Shown here piece after piece: positions 1 through 5,058 of a stretch of 5,066 bases of DNA. The notes under the pieces are model-generated. The model was not told where the DNA came from. It saw nothing but the letters and a program-made list of their open reading frames with translations, and did no database searches. This stretch comes from an uncultured Alphaproteobacteria bacterium (GTDB taxonomy: Bacteria; Pseudomonadota; Alphaproteobacteria; Rhizobiales; Ancalomicrobiaceae): positions 1 to 5,066 of the forward strand of contig CALBKH010000090.1 in assembly GCA_937892955.1 (NCBI GenBank). The letters are read 5' to 3'. The position numbers and the translations under genes were made by a program. The number at the start of each line of letters is the position of its first letter. The stretch's first letter is position 1.

Positions 1-4
1 GAGT

Positions 5-36
5 TCACGAAATTCGGACTCGTCCGAATTTCGTGA
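5..36. repeat. 32-bp near-perfect palindrome / hairpin upstream of yejB
   Basis: The arms at 5-19 and 22-36 are exact reverse complements around a two-base centre (TC). As RNA this gives a 14-bp stem with a CUCG loop. No T-tract follows the right arm, so it does not look like a simple intrinsic terminator. It lies in the leader before yejB, possibly downstream of a substrate-binding protein gene outside the window. A role as mRNA-stabilising or processing hairpin, or as a DNA operator, is inference. A second small hairpin, CGGCC/GGCCG with a five-base loop, follows at 41-55. Confidence 0.7.
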
Positions 37-77
37 GTTACGGCCTGACCGGCCGACGCCCGTTCGGGCTTGCCTTC

Positions 78-114
78 GCGGATGAAATTCCGAACAGGTC
101 GGAACTTCATCCGC
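78..114. repeat. Long imperfect inverted repeat related to the palindrome at 5-36
   Basis: The arms at 78-93 and 99-114 pair at 15 of 16 positions; the only mismatch is A87 against C105. The loop is ACAGG. The inner ten bases of each arm match the inner part of the hairpin at 5-36, apart from a G-C pair (16/25) swapped to C-G (91/101) and the single mismatch. The two hairpins therefore look like relatives. It ends 19 bases before the Shine-Dalgarno site of yejB and leaves that site free. Its function is unknown; it could protect or punctuate the operon mRNA. Confidence 0.65.
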
Positions 115-150
115 TCGGTATGATACGGAAATCGGAGAGACGAGCCGGAA

Positions 151-1257
151 ATGGGCGCCTACATCCTCCGCCGCGTGTTGCTGATGATCCCGACGCTGAT
201 CGGCATCATGGCGATCAGCTTCGCCATCGTGCAGTTCGCCCCCGGCGGGCCGGTGGAACGGGTCATCGCCCAGTTGACCGGTACCGACGTCGGGGCGACG
301 GCGCGCGTCTCGGGCGGCGGCGGCGACTTCGCCGGGGCGCGGCCGGGCGGCGCCGGCGGCTCCGACGTCTCGTCGAAATACCGCGGCGCCCAGGGCCTCG
401 ATCCGGAGTTCATCAAGAAGCTCGAGAAGCAGTTCGGCTTCGACAAGCCGCCGCTCGAGCGCTTCTTCACGATGATGAAGAACTATGCGGTCTTCGATCT
501 CGGCGAGAGCTACTTCCGCTCGATCTCGGTGGGCAAGCTGGTCGCCGAGAAACTGCCGGTGTCGATGTCGCTGGGGCTGTGGATGCTCTTGATCTCCTAC
601 GGCGTGTCGATCCCGCTCGGCGTCGCCAAGGCGGTGCGCGACGGCGAACGCTTCGACGTGTGGACCTCCGCCGCGATCATCGTCGGCTACGCCATCCCCG
701 GCTTCCTCTTCGGCATCCTCCTGATCGTACTCTTCGCCGGCGGCTCCTTCTGGGATGTCTTCCCGCTTCGCGGCCTGACCTCCGAGGGCTGGGCGCAGAT
801 GCCGTGGCCGCAGCGCATCCTCGACTATCTCTGGCACATGGTGCTGCCGATCACCGCCATGGCGCTCGCCGCTTTCGCCACGACGACGCTGCTCACCAAG
901 AACTCGTTCCTCGACGAGATCCGCAAGCAGTACGTCGTCACCGCGCGGATGAAGGGGCTGACCGAGCACCGCGTGCTCTACGGGCACGTCTTCCGCAACG
1001 CCATGCTGCTGGTCATCGCCGGTTTTCCCGGGGCCTTCGTCCACGCTTTCTTCGGCGGGTCGCTGCTGATCGAGACCATCTTCTCGCTCGACGGGCTCGG
1101 CCTCCTCGGCTTCGAGTCGGTGGTCAATCGCGACTATCCGGTGGTGTTCGGGACGCTGTGGGTGTTCTCGCTGATGGGGCTGCTGCTCAACCTCGTGTCG
1201 GATCTCACCTACACCTGGGTCGATCCGCGCATCGACTTCGAAGCGCGGGAGATGTGA
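151..1257 (+). CDS. yejB: Peptide/muropeptide ABC importer, permease subunit YejB
   Basis: This is one of the two inner-membrane permeases of the YejABEF importer, of the DppB/OppB type. It has 368 residues, against about 364 in E. coli YejB, so it is complete. The N-terminus MGAYILRR and a first membrane helix at about 9-30 run into the family motif APGGP (30-34). A glycine-rich periplasmic segment (about 54-72) precedes YRGAQGLDPEF, which E. coli YejB has in nearly the same form. Further helices lie near 136-158, 172-197, 227-248, 284-305 and 331-350. The cytoplasmic EAA-type loop that docks on the ATPase is at about 262-285, and the C-terminus VDPRIDFEAR is typical. The ATG at 151 is supported by GGAGAG at 134-139. 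The stop is one base before yejE. In E. coli this system takes up microcin C, and in Agrobacterium YejBEF takes up muropeptides; which substrate applies here cannot be read from the sequence. Confidence 0.97.
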   Translation: MGAYILRRVLLMIPTLIGIMAISFAIVQFAPGGPVERVIAQLTGTDVGATARVSGGGGDFAGARPGGAGGSDVSSKYRGAQGLDPEFIKKLEKQFGFDKPPLERFFTMMKNYAVFDLGESYFRSISVGKLVAEKLPVSMSLGLWMLLISYGVSIPLGVAKAVRDGERFDVWTSAAIIVGYAIPGFLFGILLIVLFAGGSFWDVFPLRGLTSEGWAQMPWPQRILDYLWHMVLPITAMALAAFATTTLLTKNSFLDEIRKQYVVTARMKGLTEHRVLYGHVFRNAMLLVIAGFPGAFVHAFFGGSLLIETIFSLDGLGLLGFESVVNRDYPVVFGTLWVFSLMGLLLNLVSDLTYTWVDPRIDFEAREM

Positions 1258-1258
1258 C

Positions 1259-2365
1259 ATGGCTCTCGCCGATCGTCTCTCGCCGCTCAACGCCCGCCGC
1301 CTCGCCAACTTCAAGGCGAACCGGCGCGGGGCGTGGTCGCTCGTGATCTTCCTGGTGATCTTCGGCGTGTCGCTCTTCTCCGAGCTCATCGCCAACGATC
1401 GGCCGATCCTGATCGTCTACAAGGGCGAGGTGCTCTCCCCGCTCCTGAAGGACTATCCGGAGGAGAAGTTCGGCGGATTCCTGCCGCAGACCCAGTACCG
1501 CGATCCGGTGATCCAGGAGGAGATCGAGGCGAACGGCTTCATGATCTGGCCGCCGATCCGTTACGCCTACAACACGCCCAACAACGAGATCCCCGATCCG
1601 GCGCCGGCCAAGCCGTCGTGGATGTATTCCAAGGAGAAGCGCTGCGAGCGCTACGCCAAGGGCGTCGACGACCCCAATTGCACCCTCGGCAACTGGAACT
1701 GGCTCGGCACCGACGATCAGGCGCGCGATGTCGCGGCGCGTATCCTCTACGGTTTCCGCATCTCGGTGCTGTTCGGCCTCGTCCTGGCGATCGCTTCGTC
1801 GGTGGTCGGCGTCGCGGCCGGCGCGGTACAGGGCTATTTCGGCGGACGGGTCGACCTCGCCTTCCAGCGTTTCATGGAGATCTGGGGCTCGCTGCCGAGC
1901 CTCTACCTGCTCTTGATCATCTCCTCGATGTTCGTGCCGACCTTCTGGGTGCTGCTCGGCATCCTGCTGCTGTTCTCGTGGACCAGCCTCGTCGGGGTGG
2001 TGCGCGCCGAGTTCCTGCGCGCCCGCAACTTCGAATATGTCCGCGCTGCCCGGGCGCTCGGCGTCGGCAACGCCCGCATCATGTGGCGCCACCTGCTGCC
2101 CAACGCCATGGTGGCGACGCTGACCTTCATGCCGTTCATCCTCAACGGCTCGATCACCACGCTGACGTCGCTCGACTTCCTCGGCTTCGGCCTGCCGCCC
2201 GGCTCGCCGTCGCTCGGCGAATTGTTGGCGCAAGGCAAGAACAATCTCCAGGCGCCGTGGCTCGGCCTCACCGGCTTCGTGATGATCTCGCTGATGCTCA
2301 GCCTGCTCATCTTCGTCGGCGAAGCGGTGCGCGACGCCTTCGATCCCAGAAAGACCTTCGGGTGA
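1259..2365 (+). CDS. yejE: Peptide/muropeptide ABC importer, permease subunit YejE
   Basis: This is the second permease, of the DppC/OppC type, and forms the channel with YejB. It has 368 residues, against about 341 in E. coli YejE. It opens with the OppC-like N-terminal segment LSPLNARRLANFKANRRG and a first helix at about 26-46. A large periplasmic domain follows (about 47-148), ending in NWLGTDDQARDV. Other helices lie around 168-190, 214-247, 284-305 and 338-357. The EAA loop is at about 260-282 (YVRAARALG to HLLPNA). The extra length sits mostly at 116-147, just before NWLGTD, and carries two cysteines (C129 and C141) that could form a periplasmic disulfide. The ATG at 1259 is chosen because GGGAG at 1247-1251 lies seven bases upstream and only one base separates it from the yejB stop. 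The C-terminus GEAVRDAFDPRKTFG is typical of the family. Confidence 0.97.
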   Translation: MALADRLSPLNARRLANFKANRRGAWSLVIFLVIFGVSLFSELIANDRPILIVYKGEVLSPLLKDYPEEKFGGFLPQTQYRDPVIQEEIEANGFMIWPPIRYAYNTPNNEIPDPAPAKPSWMYSKEKRCERYAKGVDDPNCTLGNWNWLGTDDQARDVAARILYGFRISVLFGLVLAIASSVVGVAAGAVQGYFGGRVDLAFQRFMEIWGSLPSLYLLLIISSMFVPTFWVLLGILLLFSWTSLVGVVRAEFLRARNFEYVRAARALGVGNARIMWRHLLPNAMVATLTFMPFILNGSITTLTSLDFLGFGLPPGSPSLGELLAQGKNNLQAPWLGLTGFVMISLMLSLLIFVGEAVRDAFDPRKTFG

Positions 2366-2369
2366 GCTT

Positions 2370-2384
2370 CGTGATAGGATCACG
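2370..2384. promoter_or_regulatory. Candidate operator: 15-bp palindrome before the toxin-antitoxin cassette
   Basis: CGTGAT (2370-2375) and ATCACG (2379-2384) are exact inverted repeats around AGG. They lie two bases before the Shine-Dalgarno site of the small gene at 2401. Antitoxins of many VapBC-like pairs bind such palindromes to repress their own operon, so this is a reasonable operator candidate. The TAGGAT at 2375-2380 inside it resembles a -10 box, but no good -35 box stands at the right distance (only AAGACC at 2351-2356). As RNA, a 6-bp stem with a 3-base loop is also possible. The role is inferred. Confidence 0.35.
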
Positions 2385-2400
2385 GCGAGGAGATGCGGCG

Positions 2401-2643
2401 ATGAACAGGGTGATCCGCGAACACTATCCGATCGAACGCCTGCCCGAGGACCTGCGCCGGGATCTGCCGTCGCGTGGCCGCGTGTCCGTCGAGATCGTGG
2501 TCGAAGCCCCGACCGGCGAAGTCCGCGCGGAGCAGGGGCATTTCGGGCGGTTCAGGGACCGACGCCACCCGGATTTCCGGTCGGCCGAAGCGATCGATGC
2601 CCATATCTCCGCGCTGCGTGACGAATGGGAACGGCCGACCTGA
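2401..2643 (+). CDS. Small protein, putative antitoxin partner of the PIN-domain protein
   Basis: The protein has 80 residues and starts MNRVIREHYPIERLPEDLRR. The ATG at 2401 has an excellent Shine-Dalgarno sequence, GAGGAG at 2387-2392, eight bases upstream. I do not recognise a named family with certainty. The first 35 residues (YPIERLPEDLR, then VSVEIVVE) look like a short beta-rich dimerisation and DNA-binding module of the kind found in antitoxins. The C-terminal half is rich in charged residues (GRFRDRRHPDFRSAEAIDAHISALRDEWERP) and could be the flexible tail that wraps the toxin. The main evidence for its role is context: its stop codon overlaps the start of a PIN-domain gene in TGATG, the usual antitoxin-first order. 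It sits 35 bases after yejE in the same direction. It could instead be an unrelated small regulator. Confidence 0.75.
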   Translation: MNRVIREHYPIERLPEDLRRDLPSRGRVSVEIVVEAPTGEVRAEQGHFGRFRDRRHPDFRSAEAIDAHISALRDEWERPT

Positions 2644-3092
2644 TGCCACCGCTCGTCTACGTCGACACCAATCTCTTCATCTCGGCCCTCGAAGGGCCCG
2701 GTGCCATCGCGGATCACGCCTGGTGGATCCTCGAGGCGATCGACGAGGGAGAGATCCGCGCCATGACATCGGAGCTGACCCTTGCTGAGGTTCTGGTGCA
2801 TCCGCTGCGACGTGGCGACACGGCTCTGGTCGAGACCTACAGGGCGATGATCTCGCCTTCGAAGGTCTTCTCGGTCGTCCCGGTGGATCGCTCCGTCCTC
2901 TTCGAGGCGGCGCGGCTCAGAGCGGAGCACACCGCTCTGCGGCTACCCGATGCGATCCATCTCGCCACGGCACTCGCCGTCGGAGCGGATCATCTCGTCA
3001 CCCGCGACGCCCGTCTGGCGACGATCTCGCGTATTCCGGTCGTCGATGGCGGGCCCCATTCCCTCGAAGCGATCCGGAAGGCGACGCCTTGA
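2643..3092 (+). CDS. PIN-domain ribonuclease, putative VapC-type toxin
   Basis: The protein has 149 residues, within the usual size of single-domain PIN toxins, which are Mg2+-dependent ribonucleases that cleave RNA (in VapC often tRNA or rRNA). The four acidic positions of the fold are visible: D8 in VYVDTNLFI, E49 in TSELTLAEVL, D103 in RLPDAIHLATA and D122 in LVTRDARL. The catalytic site therefore looks intact. The ATG at 2643 is preferred because it overlaps the stop of the upstream gene (TGATG), giving translational coupling, and the protein then begins directly before the first PIN strand. An in-frame ATG at 2625 would add six residues and has no good ribosome binding site. The stop overlaps the yejF start. 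The gene separates two transporter genes that normally adjoin, so the pair looks like an inserted cassette. Toxicity, target and the identity of the inhibitor are inferred. Confidence 0.9.
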   Translation: MPPLVYVDTNLFISALEGPGAIADHAWWILEAIDEGEIRAMTSELTLAEVLVHPLRRGDTALVETYRAMISPSKVFSVVPVDRSVLFEAARLRAEHTALRLPDAIHLATALAVGADHLVTRDARLATISRIPVVDGGPHSLEAIRKATP

Positions 3093-4714
3093 CCGCCCCT
3101 CTCCTCTCCGTTCGCGATCTCTCCGTTGCCTTCCGCCAGGGCGGTGCGACCAACCTCGCGGTCGATCGCGTCTCCTTCGACATCCGCGCCGGCGAGACGC
3201 TGGCGCTGGTCGGCGAGTCCGGTTCCGGCAAGTCGGTGACCGCCCTGTCGATCCCGCGCCTCCTGCCCTACCCGGCCGCCTCGCACCCCTCGGGCGAGAT
3301 CCTGTTCAAGGGGACCGATCTCCTGAAGGCGGACGAGCCGACGCTGCGCTCGGTGCGCGGTGCCGACATCACCATGATCTTCCAGGAGCCGATGACCTCG
3401 CTCAATCCGCTGCATTCGGTGGAGCGGCAGGTCGCCGAGATCCTGGAGATCCACGGCGGCCTCGTCGGCGCTTCTGCCCGCGCCAAGGTGCTGGAGCTGC
3501 TCGAGGCGGTCGGCATCCAGCGGGCCGCCGACCGCCTCGGCGCCTATCCGCACCAGCTCTCCGGCGGCCAGCGCCAACGCGTCATGATCGCCATGGCGCT
3601 CGCCAACGAGCCCGACCTGCTGATCGCCGACGAGCCGACGACGGCGCTCGACGTCACCGTGCAGGCGCAGATCCTGAAGCTGCTGGCCGAGATCCGCGAT
3701 CGGATGGGCATGGCGATCCTGTTCATCACCCACGATCTCGGCATCGTACGCAAATTCGCCGACCGCACCTGTGTGATGACCGGCGGCAAGATCGTCGAGG
3801 CGGGGCCGACGGCGGGACTCTTCGAAGCGCCGCAGCACGACTACACCAGGAAACTCCTCGCCGCCGAACCCAAAGGCGAACCACCGGCGACCGATCCGTC
3901 GCGGCCGGTCGTCGCCGCGGTCGAGGACCTGAAGGTGTGGTTCCCGATCAAGCGCGGCTTCCTGAAGCGCACGGTCGATCACGTCAAGGCGGTCGACGGG
4001 GTCTCGGTGTCGCTCAGGGCCGGCGAGACGGTCGGCATCGTCGGCGAGTCGGGGTCGGGCAAGACCACCCTCGGTCTGGCGTTGTTGCGCCTGCTGCCCT
4101 CGGAGGGCCGGATCGTGGTGCTCGGACGCGACATCCAGGGGCTGGGGCGCAAGGCGACGCGGCCGCTCAGGCGCGACATGCAGGTGGTGTTCCAGGATCC
4201 GTTCGGTTCGCTCAGCCCCCGCATGTCGGTCGCCGACATCGTCGCCGAGGGGCTCGAGGTGCATCGGCCGGAACTCTCGGCGGAGGCGCGCGACGCCGAG
4301 GTGGTGCGGGTGCTGACCGAGGTCGGGCTCGATCCGGCGACGCGGCACCGCTATCCGCACGAATTCTCCGGCGGCCAGCGCCAGCGCATCTCGATCGCCC
4401 GCGCCATGATCCTCGAGCCGAAGTTCGTCATGCTCGACGAGCCGACCTCGGCGCTCGACATGTCGGTGCAGGCCCAGGTGGTCGATCTGTTGCGCGACCT
4501 CCAGGCCAAGCACGGGCTCGCCTATCTCTTCATCTCCCACGACCTGAAGGTGGTGAAAGCGCTCGCCAACGAGGTGGTGGTGATGAAGGACGGCAAGGTG
4601 GTCGAACAGGGGCCGGCGGAGGAGATCTTCGAGCGGCCGGTGACCGACTACACCCGCGCCCTGATGGCCGCCGCCTTCAAGCTCGAAGCGGTCGAAGGGG
4701 TTGTGCGGCAGTAG
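3089..4714 (+). CDS. yejF: Peptide/muropeptide ABC importer, fused double ATPase YejF
   Basis: This is the cytoplasmic ATPase that drives transport through YejB and YejE. It has 541 residues (529 in E. coli) and contains two complete nucleotide-binding domains in one chain. In domain 1, Walker A GESGSGKS is at 42-49, the Q-loop Q99, the signature LSGGQ at 157-161, Walker B LLIADEP at 177-183 and the switch histidine H215. In domain 2, Walker A GESGSGKT is at 319-326, Q369, the variant signature FSGGQ at 426-430, Walker B FVMLDEP at 446-452 and H484. All catalytic residues are present in both halves. A linker around 258-275 joins them, and each domain ends in the oligopeptide-type tail (DYTRKLL, DYTRALM). 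The start is a TTG at 3089, supported by GGAAGG at 3076-3081 seven bases upstream and by its match to the usual N-terminus of the family. It overlaps the PIN-gene stop by four bases (TTGA), so its translation is probably coupled to the toxin. Confidence 0.97.
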   Translation: MTAPLLSVRDLSVAFRQGGATNLAVDRVSFDIRAGETLALVGESGSGKSVTALSIPRLLPYPAASHPSGEILFKGTDLLKADEPTLRSVRGADITMIFQEPMTSLNPLHSVERQVAEILEIHGGLVGASARAKVLELLEAVGIQRAADRLGAYPHQLSGGQRQRVMIAMALANEPDLLIADEPTTALDVTVQAQILKLLAEIRDRMGMAILFITHDLGIVRKFADRTCVMTGGKIVEAGPTAGLFEAPQHDYTRKLLAAEPKGEPPATDPSRPVVAAVEDLKVWFPIKRGFLKRTVDHVKAVDGVSVSLRAGETVGIVGESGSGKTTLGLALLRLLPSEGRIVVLGRDIQGLGRKATRPLRRDMQVVFQDPFGSLSPRMSVADIVAEGLEVHRPELSAEARDAEVVRVLTEVGLDPATRHRYPHEFSGGQRQRISIARAMILEPKFVMLDEPTSALDMSVQAQVVDLLRDLQAKHGLAYLFISHDLKVVKALANEVVVMKDGKVVEQGPAEEIFERPVTDYTRALMAAAFKLEAVEGVVRQ

Positions 4715-4804
4715 GGTGTGTATGCCAGAGCTAAGTTCATCTAGCAGATGTCTGATTCAACAGCGATTCTTGACTTATTGAGGCGGTCGCACTACAAATT
4801 AGAT
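4715..4804. other. Low-G+C spacer after yejF, no credible gene
   Basis: By hand count 39 of 90 bases are G or C, clearly below the transporter genes. An ATG at 4748 opens a frame of 78 codons that runs straight through the hairpin at 4805-4832 and the structured region. It has no good ribosome binding site and no recognisable protein features, so I do not call it a gene. The stretch may be the remains of an older insertion or simply the intergenic flank. It contains a promoter-like pair of boxes near its right end. Confidence 0.6.
4770..4798 (+). promoter_or_regulatory. Candidate sigma70-type promoter
   Basis: TTGACT at 4770-4775 matches five of six bases of the -35 consensus, and TACAAA at 4793-4798 matches four of six of the -10 consensus. 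The spacer is the ideal 17 bases. Transcription would begin near 4805, exactly at the foot of the hairpin at 4805-4832. It would then drive the structured RNA and the gene expected beyond the right edge. Alphaproteobacterial promoters are often weakly conserved, so this is a plausible but untested site. Confidence 0.4.
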
Positions 4805-4836
4805 GAGCCGGAGCGGTTTCCCGCTCCGGCTCTTTT
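4805..4836 (+). terminator. Strong hairpin plus T-tract: yej operon terminator, or first stem of the structured RNA
   Basis: GAGCCGGAGCGG (4805-4816) and CCGCTCCGGCTC (4821-4832) form a perfect 12-bp G+C-rich stem with a TTTC loop, followed by TTTT at 4833-4836. This is the classic form of an intrinsic terminator on the + strand and would end the yej transcript about 90 bases after yejF. Two facts leave room for another reading: the T-tract has only four bases, and the stem stands directly before a run of further stems. It could therefore be the 5'-most helix of the RNA described next. Confidence 0.6.
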
Positions 4837-5052
4837 GCCCTCCTCGCGAGGGCTGCGAAGTGGTGGTCCCTTGGGACGCCCACTCCGGGTGCACTGGCTA
4901 CAACAACAGCAGTGGGGGCTTAAAGCCCACCACTGCTCGGGCTATGTGCATCGGGACCCTCCATATTCTCCGGTCTCTTCTTGACCGGTAGAGCGCACGC
5001 AAGGCGCGGGGGTTAGAGTCCGTTTTGAAAATCACGGATGAGCGTTTCGCCT

Positions 5053-5058
5053 GAGGAG
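5053..5058 (+). promoter_or_regulatory. Ribosome binding site of a gene expected to start at or just after 5067
   Basis: GAGGAG is a near-ideal Shine-Dalgarno sequence. Eight bases (5059-5066) separate it from the window edge, the usual spacing to a start codon, and none of those eight bases forms a start codon at good distance. A coding sequence therefore very likely begins at about 5067. What it encodes cannot be seen. Confidence 0.55.

Noticed and set aside
33..1346. Open frame of 437 codons on the + strand overlapping yejB
   Set aside because: The product is arginine-rich and without domains, the start lies inside the palindrome at 5-36, and yejB occupies the same DNA in another frame.
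1205..2383. Open frame of 392 codons on the - strand, across yejE
   Set aside because: It is an antisense shadow of yejE in high-G+C DNA. The product is low in hydrophobic order and full of R, E, H, D and Q, and yejE in the other direction is a clear family member.
2625..2642. Earlier ATG for the PIN-domain gene
   Set aside because: It has no ribosome binding site at proper distance. The ATG at 2643 overlaps the upstream stop and begins the protein just before the first PIN strand.
2990..4540. Open frame of 516 codons on the - strand, across yejF
   Set aside because: It is a shadow of yejF. Its product has the R/H/D/G-rich composition typical of antisense frames, and both ATPase domains are intact on the + strand.
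4716..4720. GTGTG just after yejF as the 5' end of a group II intron
   Set aside because: Only five bases match. No domain V-like hairpin is seen, and the 350 bases to the next ribosome binding site are too few for the usual distance to an intron-encoded protein start.
4748..4984. Open frames of 78 codons (4748) and 62 codons (4803) after yejF
   Set aside because: They run through the 12-bp hairpin and several other stems, have no good ribosome binding site, and their products resemble nothing recognisable.
5011..5018. Integron attC core site (GTTAGAG)
   Set aside because: It does not fit GTTRRRY at the last base, and no matching RYYYAAC partner was found.
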